From Rodentolepis nana (lineage: Eukaryota; Platyhelminthes; Cestoda; Cyclophyllidea; Hymenolepididae), in contig UZAE01000783.1 of assembly GCA_900617975.1 (NCBI GenBank), positions 1 through 18,253 on the forward strand: DNA of 18,253 nucleotides, given 5' to 3'. This document shows, piece by piece, positions 1 through 9,888 of this stretch; position 1 is the stretch's first letter; every line of letters begins with the position of its first letter. Below the pieces are notes generated by a model. That model was not told the DNA's origin, did not search any database, and was given only the letters and a program-made list of their open reading frames with translations. The position numbers and the translations under genes are program-made.

Positions 1-91
1 CCCCCCCCACCTCCCCAATGTTAAAGTCTGAAAATACTCTCTGTGAAAATTCTTACTATATCAGTTTGAATGATTTTTGTGTCAAGTTAAT
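1..91. other. Left edge, C-rich start and flank of first element S copy
   Basis: The window opens with a run of eight C residues followed by more C-rich sequence. The rest is AT-rich DNA with no open frame of note. Positions 74-91 are the probable left target-site duplication of the element S copy at 92-405. Confidence 0.4.
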
Positions 92-405
92 ATTTACATC
101 AAATGGCAGGCGTCTTGATGGTTATCATTAGCCCTTCACTTGACTTCAGGCTTCACAGAGGGGAAGGAACATCAAATTGAAAAAAATCGAGAGAGGGGAA
201 CAGAAGAGTGTTTCAAAGATGTAAGAGACAAATACAACGGTAGAAAAAGGTGAGGTGAGTACTGTGAAAATAGTCAAATATGGCATAGAGTGAGGTGATG
301 GTAGTTTAAAGTGAGAAGTCAACTGTCGGTTAATAGACTTTTTTGTCGTATGAGTATACGTTGCCCAGGGTGCACCACGTGGAGGTAAGTCTATCGCGCA
401 CCCCC
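92..405 (-). mobile_element. Element S (SINE-like retroposon), full length
   Basis: This is a complete minus-strand copy. Its 5' head is at the high coordinate (GGGGGTGCGCGATAGACTTACC on the minus strand, ending at 405) and its AT-rich 3' tail is at about 92-100. It aligns end to end with the other copies through the shared landmarks CCACGTGG/GGTGCACC, the GGCAAAAAAGTC block, the ACTACCATCACCCCACT block, the CAGTACTCACCTCACC block and GGGCTAATGATAACCATCA. The flanks 74-91 and 406-423 agree at 14 of 18 positions (TTTTTGTGTCAAGTTAAT versus TTTTTCTGCAAAGTAAAT), a plausible aged target-site duplication. It has no coding capacity. Confidence 0.8.
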
Positions 406-423
406 TTTTTCTGCAAAGTAAAT

Positions 424-1080
424 AGAATACTCACACACTGACTATTTATACAATTTATTTTATTTATTTATATATTTTATATTTAAATTAACCCTAATTA
501 ACAATCAAATGTATCCAATTTGACAATGTTTAAACTAACTAAAAATATATTTCGTTTCTACTTTTCAGTAAAAAGGATTTTTATTTTTTTGCCATTTGCC
601 TGTGCCAAATAATCATTGCGGTTAAATGTAATGAGCGAGACCAGTAGCTGAATAGCACATGTGAACCTAATAATAATAAGTCAATCGGTTTGTCAAAATG
701 GCATATATTGTGGGGATATAAAGGAAAGAGTTATTGCTTATTAATCACTTAGTAATTTACAACACAGCACTAAAGAGCATGCGGTGTTAAGCCAAAGCGT
801 CTTTAAAGTGACTCACAATGAATTTCAACCTTAACTTTACCTTGTTACGTTTTAAGCATCACGGCATCTTCTAAGACTTAATGCAGACAGAATTTGACCA
901 ACAAAGTTCTCGTTGATAGTTGCTTCTGAATATCGGTGGTCTTCTTCGTTTTTCTTGCTGCCAACGAATTCGAATTTCTTTAAGGAGAGTTGGAAATTAA
1001 CATTTTAGCCATGAGGAATCAACTTAACTAAATACTTCTTGGATGTCTTGCTTAATTTGCCTTGACTAATACTCTATGCA
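424..1080. other. Unannotated AT-rich spacer
   Basis: AT-rich sequence with short homopolymers. On the minus strand 852-1004 is an open frame of 50 codons with no ATG start, not recognised and within chance for this composition. No RNA gene, repeat or promoter was identified. Confidence 0.4.
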
Positions 1081-1394
1081 GGGTGTGCGATAGACTTACC
1101 TCCACGTGGTGCACCCTGGGCAACATATACTCATATGGCAAAGAGACCTATAAAAAGGCAATTGACTTCTGACTTCAAAATACCATCACCCCACTGTATG
1201 TCTATTCGACCCCTTCCACAGTACTCATCTTACCTTATCTTTACCTTCAAGTCTGTCTGTCTCCTTTACATCTGTGAATCACTCTACTGTTCCCCTTCTC
1301 GATTATGATGTTCCTCCTCCCCTCTGTGATGCCCGAAGTCAGCTAAAGGGCTAATGATTACCATCAAAACGCCTGCCACTTGAAAGAAAGAAAG
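1081..1394 (+). mobile_element. Element S, full length
   Basis: This plus-strand copy starts exactly at GGGTGTGCGATAGACTTACC and runs through every landmark to CGCCTGCCACTTGAAAG. Its 3' tail is a (GAAA)n run rather than the TAAATAAA-type tail of most copies. I could not define a convincing target-site duplication. The first block is diverged (GGCAAAGAGACCTATAAAAAGG), suggesting an older insertion than the copy at 3117. Short open frames across it are by-products of the repeat. Confidence 0.78.
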
Positions 1395-1649
1395 ATGATA
1401 TTCAGCGTCGTATGACCGATCTATTAATAATGATTGTTAATCGCGCCCATTTAATTCCTAATTTACTCGGAGCCCAATGTATTAACTTAGTAGATCTGAG
1501 TGACACTGTCATCTGCGACAGATTGGTCAATATACGTCAATGTCTAATTAAGTTATTATACTGTTAGTATAAAATCATTAGATGGTATAACTTATTAAAT
1601 GTATTTTGAAACATTACAAAAAACACTACTTTTATTTTAAATTCGGAGT

Positions 1650-1899
1650 CTGGGCAACGTATACTCATACGGCAAAAAAGTCAATAAACCGGTAGTTGAC
1701 TTCTGACTTCAAACTACCACCACTTCCACAGTACTCATCTTACTTTTTCTCTACCTTTGTGTCTATCTGCCTCTTTTACATCTGTGAATCAGTCTTCTAT
1801 TCGCTCTCTCGAATTTTTCTCACTTTGATGTTCCTCCCCTCTGTGATGCCCGAAGTCACCTAAAGGGCTAATGATGGCTATCAAAACGCCAAATAAAAG
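1650..1899 (+). mobile_element. Element S, 5'-truncated with internal deletion
   Basis: Plus-strand copy that begins at CTGGGCAACG, so about the first 40 bp of the head are missing, including the CACGTG palindrome. About 25 bp are also missing between ACTACC and ACCACTTCC, which removes the CACCCCACTGTATGTC block. The 3' end is shortened (CAAAACGCCAAATAAAAG) and lacks the TGCCATTTGA stretch. The 5' breakpoint is the same consensus position at which the array at 13488-14295 begins. No target-site duplication is obvious. Confidence 0.75.
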
Positions 1900-3104
1900 T
1901 GACTATAAATAGAAACGCATATTTGAGCGTTAGTTGGTACGATTGGCTAGAAGTTATAGGCATGAAATTACTTAAAAACTTAGGACATGTTTACTCATTT
2001 AATCTAGACCGTTAGTCAAGTTAATCCTGTTTTAGACGCGAAAACGCACGAGTTAACTTGCATGCCAGCTTTGTTTTAAGTGCCTGTTGACGACTTTTAT
2101 TGGCTAATAACCAATCTAACGAAGAGCAAAGAGCACCGCTCTAATTGGCAAACGTTAAATTGGCTTACAAACCACAATCTCGTTTCCACCTGTTCCTCAC
2201 GAGGGCTCAGATTCTACCCCTTCAAACAATAATTCCCGCTCAACTTCATCCTTCTTTGGAGTTTTGAACTTCTAAGAATTGGGGAAAGCGGTTATCACTC
2301 TTTTGTCGTTTGGGAACAATTTTAGCGCTGTAGAAGGATTGATTTGAGGAAATAGGAAATTAATAGACAGTTTCTGGTGTTATTTCATGTGTCCAACATG
2401 CTTTTTACTTGAGTGTAGATAAGTAACAAGGTAGCTAAAATTTCCAGAGTTTAATCATCAAAACTAAAGCTTGAAACGTATGTTAGCATTAATCGGTATG
2501 TTCATACTGCTGATAAACACATCCGATGATAAATAAAATTATAAAAGTTTCTTATAAACCTGTTCAGCAATAGATTTAACACCAATGATAGGCCACTTTG
2601 GATGTCTGGAATCGGGTCGGAAGTTGGCGAATGATTAATTACTAAATTACTGAAAATATCAAGATGTGATTTAAGCTATGGCAAGAAGTACTATATTAAA
2701 ACTTTTAAATAATATTTAAAATTTTTTAATATTAACGCATGGTTTTTAAATATGGAACTAAAACAGTCTTATTTATTTTAATTTGGTCGGTTTCACAAAA
2801 TCCATACATCTGTATCATTAATATGTTCCCGATTGTTATTTCCCCTAAAAATGTCAAGGTATCTTTGTTTATAGAATATCTACACAATTAGGAAGAAGTA
2901 TTCGAGTTCCAATATCATCAACGCGAAAGTAACGTTTCTTGCTCGAGAAAGGCCTTTCCAAGAAATACTCCAACTTCACTTTTCTTGGGTCAATAAATAA
3001 AGTTTCAAGTGATGCATAACATCATATAAAATCTAGCATGATAGTATATTTGTATTAATTTCATCCTAATAGTAATTGAGAACAAGTGTGTTTAAGTGGG
3101 TTTT
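1900..3104. other. Unannotated AT-rich spacer with clustered CCAAT motifs
   Basis: No gene is recognisable. Four CCAAT/ATTGG pentamers occur within 2099-2163 (about 2099, 2111, 2143 and 2159); the first two form ATTGG-N7-CCAAT. This could be a fragment of a promoter or could be chance. The rest is AT-rich with no long open frame. Confidence 0.35.
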
Positions 3105-3116
3105 ATGTCTAACTGT

Positions 3117-3450
3117 GGGATGTGCGATAGACTTACCTCCACGTGGTGCACCTGGGCAACGTATATTAATACTGCTAAAAAGTCTATTAATCGGCAGTCG
3201 ACTTCTCACTTCAAGCTACCAAGACCCCACTGCATTTCATATTCGACTAATTCCACAGTACTCACCTCACCTTTTTTCTACCTTTGTGTCTGTCTGTCTC
3301 TTTTACGTCTGTGAATCATTACTCTATCCCCCCCCCCATCTCGACTTTTTGCCACTTTGGTGTTCCTCTTCCTTTCTGTGAAGCACGAAGTCAACTAAAT
3401 GGCTAATGATACCTATCATAACGCCTGCCATTTAGAATAAATAAGTAAAC
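3117..3450 (+). mobile_element. Element S, full length, subfamily 2, with target-site duplication
   Basis: This full-length plus-strand copy starts GGGATGTGCGATAGACTTACC and ends CCATTTAGAATAAATAAG, containing AATAAA. It is bounded by ATGTCTAACTGT (3105-3116) and ATATCTAACTGT (3451-3462), an 11/12 target-site duplication that fixes both ends. It shares diagnostic changes with the copy at 11163-11489: one C lost in GCACCTGGG, CCAAGACCCCACTGCATTTC, TTACGTCTGTGAATCATTA, GAAGCACGAAGTCAACTAAATGG and GATACCTATCATAACG. A ten-C run sits at 3328-3337. The overlapping 72- and 101-codon open frames are repeat by-products. Confidence 0.88.
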
Positions 3451-5629
3451 ATATCTAACTGTATTGCCACGTGGGCTAGAAGTGCCAGGCTTCGTCAGAA
3501 AAATCTATTTACTTTTCAATCCAGAATTTTGTCAATTAGGCACTTAACTTACTACTTTGATTATTCCAAATACTGCAGTAATAAGTTGTAATGATCATGC
3601 CATTTTCATAGCACGTGTAATATGACGGATTCAAGCATTCTATTTTAGAAATGAAGGAAGAATATTTTTTTGAAATAGAACATACTTGATCGTAAGTCCC
3701 TTGAGTAATGGCCCATCGAACTGTTGCTCCATGCAAACTGTACAAAATATCTTAAATTCCGAGAGGGTAGCCTTCCATGTGCACTTTGAAGTGTAATCAT
3801 TGGACCTCGTCAATACATTTTGTGAGATTTACGACGCCGAAATTGAAACACTGTATTGTAAAATGTTGTTATAATTGCTCTACGTGTAAATATGCTTTGT
3901 TAAATCTCTAAGATCCCTGTTTAAACTACGTTTACGTTTAATCGAAGAAAATCTCGATGTTTGTGCGGTGCCAAAGATCTCTTTACCCCAATTTCTTTTC
4001 GTAATATTTCTTTAAACGACAGAAATAATTCTTGTGAGCGACAAAAATGATAAAATCTTTCCAGTAAGAATATTTTTCACACAAAGAGACTCTCTTTGCG
4101 GCATATAATGATTAATTGCATATTCTTAGCGGTAGGATGCACTATAAATTATTCATATACGAGTTTGAGCGCGTGACCTTCGAATGGATGTCACGTATAC
4201 TATCACTACACTAACAGTTTTCAGGAGTGATAGTGTAAATGTTGGTTAAATCTCGATACAAAGCAATCAACAAGGATGTCAACTATAAATCACGTCTAGA
4301 TTATACCTAAAAGTAGTCATTTAAAAAGGATAAGTTAATAATTTCGTGATGCCAAGTATGGGTGAGATGGGAAGGCACTGATATACTTGCCATTTAAAAC
4401 TTTGTGCAGTTGAAAGATTCCTCTGTTGGCAATTCAAAAAAGGGGGAAACACGGATACCCAGACTATCTCAGAATTCAGATCTAGATCTGTGGACTTTCA
4501 ATTCCTATCCTCATCTTTTGATCATTATGAGACCTGTTTCTAATGGCAATATAGCCAGGAGGGTACGCATGATCACAATATTGATAACTAGAAATAAGTC
4601 CTCTTTCACATACTCTTCTTTCGCTATATTTTTTAATCAGTTCTCACAAAACTTTGCAAAAACAAATTAAATTATGCATAGTCTATACCACACCCTTGTT
4701 ATATCTCAATTTTAAGTACACATTTAAGCTCAATACTTCATTCAAGTTAATAGAAAAATAGAATCAACTGCAAGAAATATTCTTTTGTGATTTCTTTCAT
4801 GTAAACGTTGGTAACTTGATGTGAAAGTAAAATTAATCGATGTAAGACACGTTATCTACACTTGTACGTCATATGGCTCATTGTAACTCTTGATCTAGAC
4901 AATTTGTTCAATGTCGGCTTTTCTTTAGAATTCCACTTGTCTTTCTAATCAAGCACGAAATAAATTGAAAAGGAGTGTTGATGCATATTTTATAGCAAAT
5001 TCATGAATTAGACAAACGTCTTCCTTCCAAATCCCATTCATTATCATATTATTACTAATTGTAGTATTTACAAAAAAATATGAATTCCTTCGACATCATT
5101 TTGAAATCAAGAATTCTAATAAATGTCAATCAATTGGGTGTATTATTTTCAAAGTGACTTCAATTCGGGCACAAAGGATACTTCAGAAGATTAACCAAAT
5201 TAGGCTTTGAAAATCACCCACGAAGAAAACTGTTTTCTTAAAAGCTTAACACCATATGGCAAGCTTTCCCACGGCATGAATTCCCTGTGCACAGTTTGAC
5301 ATATTTGGCATATTTGGGCGGGAAAAAGAAGTTGGGAAGGAAGAAACGAAGCGCCAGAACTGAACGGGGGTAACCGGGGTTGTAATAATTGGTGTGTAAA
5401 GAGGAGTTTGGAGGTGGTGACGATGAGGCGAAAAATCAAGGGATAATGAGTGTACATGAGTGGGTCCGTGTGTTGAGGGTTATCAGTCAATACTTGAACA
5501 CTGAAATAAATTCACCTCTCCACTTGAGCACCTAGTTTCAAAGAAATTGGAAGACACTAATGACGTCGCTACCTGAGAATTAAGTAATTCAGTCATGTGC
5601 ACCAAGATTGCTCATTCACATATATGCTA

Positions 5630-5654
5630 CTCTCTCTCTCTCTCTCTCTCTCTC
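5630..5654. repeat. (CT)n microsatellite
   Basis: An uninterrupted CT dinucleotide run of about 25 bp, followed by an interrupted CACCCTCTC extension. Confidence 0.97.
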
Positions 5655-5874
5655 ACCCTCTCAATAAACTAAAATTTGATACACAGTCATGCCATGCGCT
5701 ATAGAAGTTCCCATGCGCAGTTTCAAGTACTTTGTAACCACTATTTATGTAAATTTTTCAATTTTTATTCTCCTACTCGATTGACAGTCACAATTCCTTT
5801 GGTTTTAATTCCAGGTACGAGTTTCTAGAGGTCTTGTGAAGTTGAGGCCAGTGGTTATATGTCCGAATCGTGAC

Positions 5875-5880
<6 letters not shown>

Positions 5881-5907
<27 letters not shown>

Positions 5908-5908
5908 T
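5881..5908. repeat. (TA)n microsatellite
   Basis: An uninterrupted TA run of about 28 bp. It creates an Ile-Tyr stretch in a spurious open frame. Confidence 0.97.
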
Positions 5909-6128
5909 TAAGTTGGTATATTGTGCTATATTTGCATGCAAGTTCGTTTAAATTAATGTTACTGACTGAATTGGAAGAAGTGGCTGGAATAATGGTTAAA
6001 ATAAAAGTTTCAATGCTAGAATAGCATTTAGATAATTTTAACAGAAAATCAATGGGAAAATGGGAGTTTATGCATTATTATTACAAATCCTTTTCTAATC
6101 AAAGAAAAAATTCAATATTTAAAACAGA

Positions 6129-6457
6129 AATTTATTTATTTCAAATTTCAGGCGTTTTAACATTAATCATTAGCCCCCTAACTGACTTTGGGCTTCACAG
6201 AGAGGAGGAGAAACATCAAAGTAAGAAAAATTCGAGAGGGAGAAATGAAGAGTGATTCACAGATTTAAAAGAGACAGGCAGACACAAGGAAGAGAGAAAA
6301 AAGTAGGGTGAGCACTGTGGAGGTGGTAAATACGACATACAGTGGGGTGATGGTAGTTTGAAGTCAGTAGTCAACTGCCGGTTAATAGACGTTTTCGTCA
6401 TATGAGTATACGTTGCCCAGGGCGCACCACGTGGAGGTGAGTCTATCGCACACCCCC
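6129..6457 (-). mobile_element. Element S, full length
   Basis: A complete minus-strand copy, with its head (GGGGGTGTGCGATAGACTCACC on the minus strand) ending at 6457 and its AAATAAATAAATTT-type tail near 6129-6142. All landmarks are present, including GGGCTAATGATTAATG near the 3' end. The flanks share ACAGAA (6124-6129 and 6461-6466) with partly matching surroundings, too weak to call a target-site duplication with confidence. Confidence 0.8.
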
Positions 6458-6637
6458 TTTACAGAATAATCAAATCTCTCATTTTTTAAAAATCTTCTGA
6501 TGCCCACTTACTAGTCTTCCTTCCGATTTTGCCAAATGTCCTATTTATATTCTTTTGTCACTATGTCCATGGAATTACTAAAAAATCTCAATGCTACAAC
6601 CTCCACTTTTTCAACTCTGAACCATCAATACTGACCC

Positions 6638-6808
6638 TCACCGCCATCCCTTGCTGGTCAAATCCTCAATGAGTTCGTCCAGGCAGCTCTTATCTACGAT
6701 GATCTTCCTCTGAAATCGGCCCAATGGAACCTCTGTTACAAACTCCAACTGCCTCCTGCATTCCCATACCTCCAACAATTGTATTTCACTCAACATCTTT
6801 GATGATCC
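6638..6808 (-). other. Unrecognised open frame, possible coding fragment
   Basis: On the minus strand a 56-codon frame runs from just after a TGA (6809-6811) to a TGA at 6638-6640. It has the mixed composition of real protein, for example LLEVWECRRQLEFVTEVPLG, then GRFQRKIIVDK and a C-terminus near DLTSKGWR. I do not recognise the family. An internal ATG could start it five residues in. The adjacent minus-strand frame just upstream (about 6790-6900) also reads charged and protein-like but is broken by stops, so this could be a decayed gene or transposon fragment, or a lone exon. The purine-rich minus strand inflates E/K/R content, so chance is a serious alternative. Confidence 0.22.
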
Positions 6809-7476
6809 TCATCACTTGACATCCTTTACCGATTCCTTCGCACTCTCACTCCCATTCTTCTGAATCCTCTTTTATTTCACAACGCTTTCCACTAATCATT
6901 TTCGAAAGCCTGAATATGTGCCAGAGACTTCTCAATTATAAATCGACTTCTCCCTCAATTAGCCCTATCAACAGTTACTTCAAACAGCCACTTCCGTTAG
7001 TCACCTCGAGTCTACAGAACCAAGACCAACCGATGATCTTCACTATTCAGTTGCTATTATTTATCCCTTTATTTCTTCATCATCCTCAATTTACCTTCTA
7101 ATTGTTTATTCTGTTACATTTTTCAACATTCATTTTCGGTATAAATTAGCAATAATGAGCCTCCTCCTACTTCCCTACCCCCCCTCCCCCCCCCAAAAAA
7201 AAACTTAGAATCACGGATGCAGAGAAGAAATTTTTAAAAGCAATAAAAACACCTTTCCCGTATCAGTATTTCTTATATTCAATTCAAAACAAATCAAAAT
7301 GTGTTTTTATGTACCATTGGAGGGGGACCTTCATTACTCTTCCCACCCCCCCCCCCCCACCCTACTGACCTTTCTGCTTCCTCCAAAAGATTATGGATTT
7401 GATTGCGCATAACCTTTTAAAAGACACATTAATTCGATGACTCGCTTCGTCAGTCACTCCCCGGTGGAAAGAAGCC

Positions 7477-7517
7477 GTGTGTGTGTGTGTGTGCGTGCGT
7501 GTGTGTGTGTGTGTGTG
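7477..7517. repeat. (GT)n microsatellite
   Basis: About 41 bp of GT repeats interrupted twice by GC (GTGCGTGCGTGTG). Confidence 0.97.
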
Positions 7518-7760
7518 AATCTATAAATGCGCAAAAGGAGTCCGAAGCGTGGCTGTTGCATCATAATTTGCATTTCGCTGCGAAAGTGAGAAAGCATGCT
7601 CCAATTTTTGATATTCATCACGCGTCTATATCTGCCTGTGCTCAGAAATTTTTAAACAGAATAGGAAAATTCTTGATTTTTACAGAGCCAATGGGGCCCA
7701 ATCAATCTATTTGATATATCCAATTTGAAAGAGGGAAAGAGAAATATTAGCCTTTATCAT

Positions 7761-8108
7761 TTTTTTAAAGTGGCAGACTTTATGATATTTATCATTAGCC
7801 CTTAAACTTTGATTTCAGTTTTCCATATGGGTGGGGGGGGGGGTACATATATAGCAGTTAATTAATAGCAGCTCATTAGCTGTCTTCTCGCTTCCCAGTA
7901 TCTCTGGGTTTCCGTCCTTGTCTTTAGGGCTGGACACCGAATCAGGTGGGTCTTCTCCATTTCCTCCTGTAGGTTACATAGGGGGCATGTGGGTTAAGTG
8001 TATACTCCCAATCTGTGAAGGCGTTTTGCCTAGCAATCGTGTCCGGTACATAGTCTAAACTCAGCAACGTCTTCGATTCTTGGCCAGTCGGCTATGTCGG
8101 AGAGTGCC
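7761..8108 (-). mobile_element. 5'-truncated non-LTR (LINE) insertion with a 15-bp target-site duplication
   Basis: This minus-strand insertion consists of the C-terminal coding end of a reverse transcriptase, a short 3' UTR (with an 11-G run at 7833-7843 on the plus strand) and an A-rich tail at 7761-7769. ATTAGCCTTTATCAT occurs perfectly at 7746-7760 and 8109-8123, immediately outside both ends, and is the target-site duplication of a single insertion. The 5' truncation is typical of LINEs. The last ~75 bp of the 3' UTR (7767-7830) match the 3' end of element S: CCCATATGGAAAACTGAAAT, then TTAAGGGCTAATGATAAATA, then TCATAAAGTCTGCCACTTTA. TATCATAAAGTCTGCCA is identical to the tail of the element S array at 13488. 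Confidence 0.87.
7862..8107 (-). pseudogene. Non-LTR retrotransposon reverse transcriptase, C-terminal fragment
   Basis: Eighty-one codons and a terminal TAA (7862-7864) remain of a LINE ORF2-type protein, whose job is to nick the target and reverse-transcribe the element RNA there. The visible part lies beyond the reverse transcriptase core. It reads WPRIEDVAEFRLCTGHDC, then AKRLHRLGVYT, then a knuckle-like CPLC-x9-HLIRC motif (C-x2-C-x9-H-x3-C), then TETQRYWEARRQLMSC. In my knowledge of the family this DVAEFRL-TGHDC-L-HRIG-CPLC-HL-RC-YWEAR order is typical of arthropod non-LTR elements. I cannot fix the clade (Jockey/I-like). Two in-frame stops, TAG at 8030-8032 (a position normally Leu) and TAA at 7994-7996, show the copy is dead. 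The polymerase and endonuclease domains are absent through 5' truncation. Confidence 0.88.
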
Positions 8109-8123
8109 ATTAGCCTTTATCAT

Positions 8124-8767
8124 AGACTGTTATGAAAATAAGTGATTGTATTTCAGCGAAAACCTCATTAAATCGGAGTAGTGATATGGCAGGAGGAAAA
8201 ATAGGCGGCTTGAAGAGTGCTATTACTCGCATTTCCGTTTCGCCGTTCTGTTGTTTTTTTTCGAAACTCGCGGTAGTCTGACGCTAGTACACACCTAATG
8301 ACAATACACTGACACTTTCTGTTAGGAGACAAGAATAAAAATAGACATGTTAAGTGGGTGAACTCGCTTAAAGTGTCTTTTTTAAAGTAATTTGATCATT
8401 ACAGAACGGATAAACAGGCACAAACATGACAGGACATCAGAAAACCATGAAATTTGTAAATAATGTATCCGTCAATGTGAAACTCAAGACTTTAGGTACT
8501 AGTGTGGAGCTCAAACCAGTTTTCTGTACGGAATGAGAATCAAATGACTTCATTTGTGAAAATGACCTATGACTTTTGACAATTGCACCTCGATGTATTG
8601 ATTTGTTAGATGTAGATTCCGATGGTCGATACTTCGAGAAGTAGGCTATCACCATCAGGCAGTGTGAATTAATTCCAAAGCGAAAGGAGCTTTAGTGACT
8701 AATAATCCTTTCGTCTTAATTCTAATCTTAAAAGCATCATTAAGTAAGACAATAGGCAGACAATATA
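8124..8767. other. Unannotated spacer
   Basis: AT-rich with no recognised gene. A 72-codon minus-strand open frame (8437-8655) shows no family signature. The right end (about 8755-8767) adjoins the tail of the next element S copy. Confidence 0.4.
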
Positions 8768-9085
8768 TTTATTTATACCAAATGCCAGGCATTATGATAG
8801 TTATCATTAGCCCTTTCGCAGACTTTAGGCTTTACAGAGGGGAGGAACATCATAATCACAAAAAGTGAAGAGAGGTACAGAAGAATTATTCACAGATGCA
8901 AAAGAGACCGGCATAAAGGTAGAGAAAAAGACAAGGTGAGTAGGGTGGAAATGGTGGAATATGGCATACAGTCGGGTCATGGTAGTTTGAAGTCTGAAGT
9001 TAACTGCCGGTTTATAGGCTTTTTTGTCGTATAAGTATATGCTGCCCAGGGTGTACCACATGAAGGTAAGTCTCTCGTGCACCCC
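8768..9085 (-). mobile_element. Element S, full length
   Basis: Minus-strand copy with its head (GGGGTGCACGAGAGACTTACC on the minus strand) ending at 9085 and its tail at about 8768. The palindromic head has decayed (CATG in place of CACGTG; TACACC in place of GCACC), but later blocks are intact. The flanks AGACAATATATTT (8758-8770) and AGACATTATTT (9094-9104) are a possible gapped target-site duplication, weak evidence only. Both strands carry spurious open frames across it. Confidence 0.78.
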
Positions 9086-9655
9086 TGGGCAAAAGACATT
9101 ATTTGATCTTCTCAAGTTTCAGCGTTATTTTATCCTTGTAAAGAGGATTCTAAACAAAATACTCGACGCAATTGCTCCAAGTTTAAAAAATGTATTGAGG
9201 GCCTAAAATGGTTACACACATTCCCATTGTTCTTTGTGATTGTTTGTATGATTAGTCATACTCTCTATGACTGTTTTAGCAGTGTAGCTTTAAAGTGTAT
9301 GCATACATTTGTTTTATGTGAAGTCAAAACATAAGAAAAGATTAAGAAGAGGTCATCGAAAATGACAAAAATAACACTATGGTATTAAAAATTCTTGTTT
9401 TTTACTAAGGGGTACGAATTGTACTTTTTCTTACAACTTTGCATTACTGCCCCCAGATTACTACGCAAAATCTTGTCCATGGTGTCTTGTGCCTTTTAAC
9501 CGACCCATTAACTTACCGCCCAACTTTTCCTTTTTCCTTTTCAAAATCAAAGAAAGCAGATAGTCACTTGCTTGTTGTCAAAATAGCCTTTTTTCTTACA
9601 GCTACAAGCAAGCAGATAAGATTTAAAAAGGTATTTGTCCTTTCGTTCTCTTTGT
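9086..9655. other. Unannotated spacer, possible second MITE end
   Basis: No gene is recognised. CCTTTTAACCGACCCATTAACTT (about 9492-9514) loosely resembles the left end of the MITE at 9656 and may be a relic end. CTTGCTTGT and ACAAGCAAG (about 9567 and 9604) can pair into a 9-bp stem. Confidence 0.35.
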
Positions 9656-9884
9656 CCCTTTAACGCCCGAATAACTTTTTTTGAAAAATGTGCTCAACTG
9701 TACTCACGCGCGTCTCACAACAGACTGATGCCACCGACGTGACGAGTTTTGATGGCTTCAGACGAAGGCTAGAGACCCGTATTAAACATGCTTCAAACGA
9801 CAGTAGCGCCTTCTGTGTTACGAGTCAAGTACCAATGGAGCTTATTTCGAAAAGGAATCGTAGGGTACCAAGGGCGTTAAAGGG
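9656..9884. mobile_element. Probable piggyBac-type MITE
   Basis: A 229-bp unit bounded by a perfect 13-bp terminal inverted repeat, CCCTTTAACGCCC (9656-9668) and GGGCGTTAAAGGG (9872-9884). The right end is followed directly by TTAA (9885-9888), the target-site duplication expected of the piggyBac superfamily, whose ends typically start CCC. The left flank is TTGT rather than TTAA, so the left duplication would have to be mutated. The interior has more CpG than its surroundings. The 66-codon open frame at 9688-9888 reads out through the right inverted repeat and resembles no transposase, so I treat it as accidental. Being non-autonomous, it would need a transposase encoded elsewhere. Confidence 0.6.
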
Positions 9885-9888
9885 TTAA

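Larger units (their letters stand above)
3463..6128. other. Long unannotated AT-rich spacer
   Basis: No gene is recognised in these 2.7 kb. Open frames of 88 codons (4404-4670, plus) and 96 codons (5200-5490, minus) have no family signature and irregular composition. ACTATCACT/AGTGATAGT (4199-4207 and 4226-4234) can form a 9-bp stem. Two microsatellites are listed separately. Confidence 0.4.
6458..7760. other. Spacer, pyrimidine-rich on the plus strand, with homopolymers and a (GT)n run
   Basis: From about 6600 to 7140 the plus strand is strikingly C/T-rich. C-rich homopolymers lie at 7178-7194 (followed by nine A) and at 7346-7358 (13 C). A minus-strand open frame at 6638-6808 and the microsatellite are described separately. 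Positions 7746-7760 are one arm of the LINE target-site duplication. Confidence 0.4.

Noticed and set aside
852..1004. 50-codon minus-strand frame with charged residues
   Set aside because: No start codon, no recognisable family, and a length easily reached by chance.
1081..1120. Element S head derived from U1 snRNA (shared ACTTACCT)
   Set aside because: Only about eight bases match the U1 5' end and the following sequence does not resemble U1. The match reflects complementarity to a splice donor.
2099..2163. Cluster of four CCAAT/ATTGG motifs as a promoter
   Set aside because: No TATA box, initiator or downstream gene supports it. Pentamers of this kind are common in AT-rich DNA.
3096..3314. 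Recurring peptide MCDRLTSTWCTWATY… in several element S copies
   Set aside because: Frames shift and break differently among copies, and the same DNA is also open on the other strand in some copies. Element S appears non-coding.
4404..4670. 88-codon plus-strand open frame
   Set aside because: No domain, irregular composition, and a length expected by chance over this many kilobases.
5200..5490. 96-codon minus-strand open frame
   Set aside because: The composition follows local base content, and there is no motif or conserved pattern that I can recognise.
7767..7830. A separate truncated element S insertion next to the LINE
   Set aside because: The 15-bp duplication encloses this segment together with the reverse transcriptase fragment, and both are in the same orientation, so a single LINE 3' UTR is the simpler reading.
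9688..9888. 66-codon open frame inside the MITE
   Set aside because: It ends inside the flanking TTAA after reading through the inverted repeat and has no transposase-like residues.
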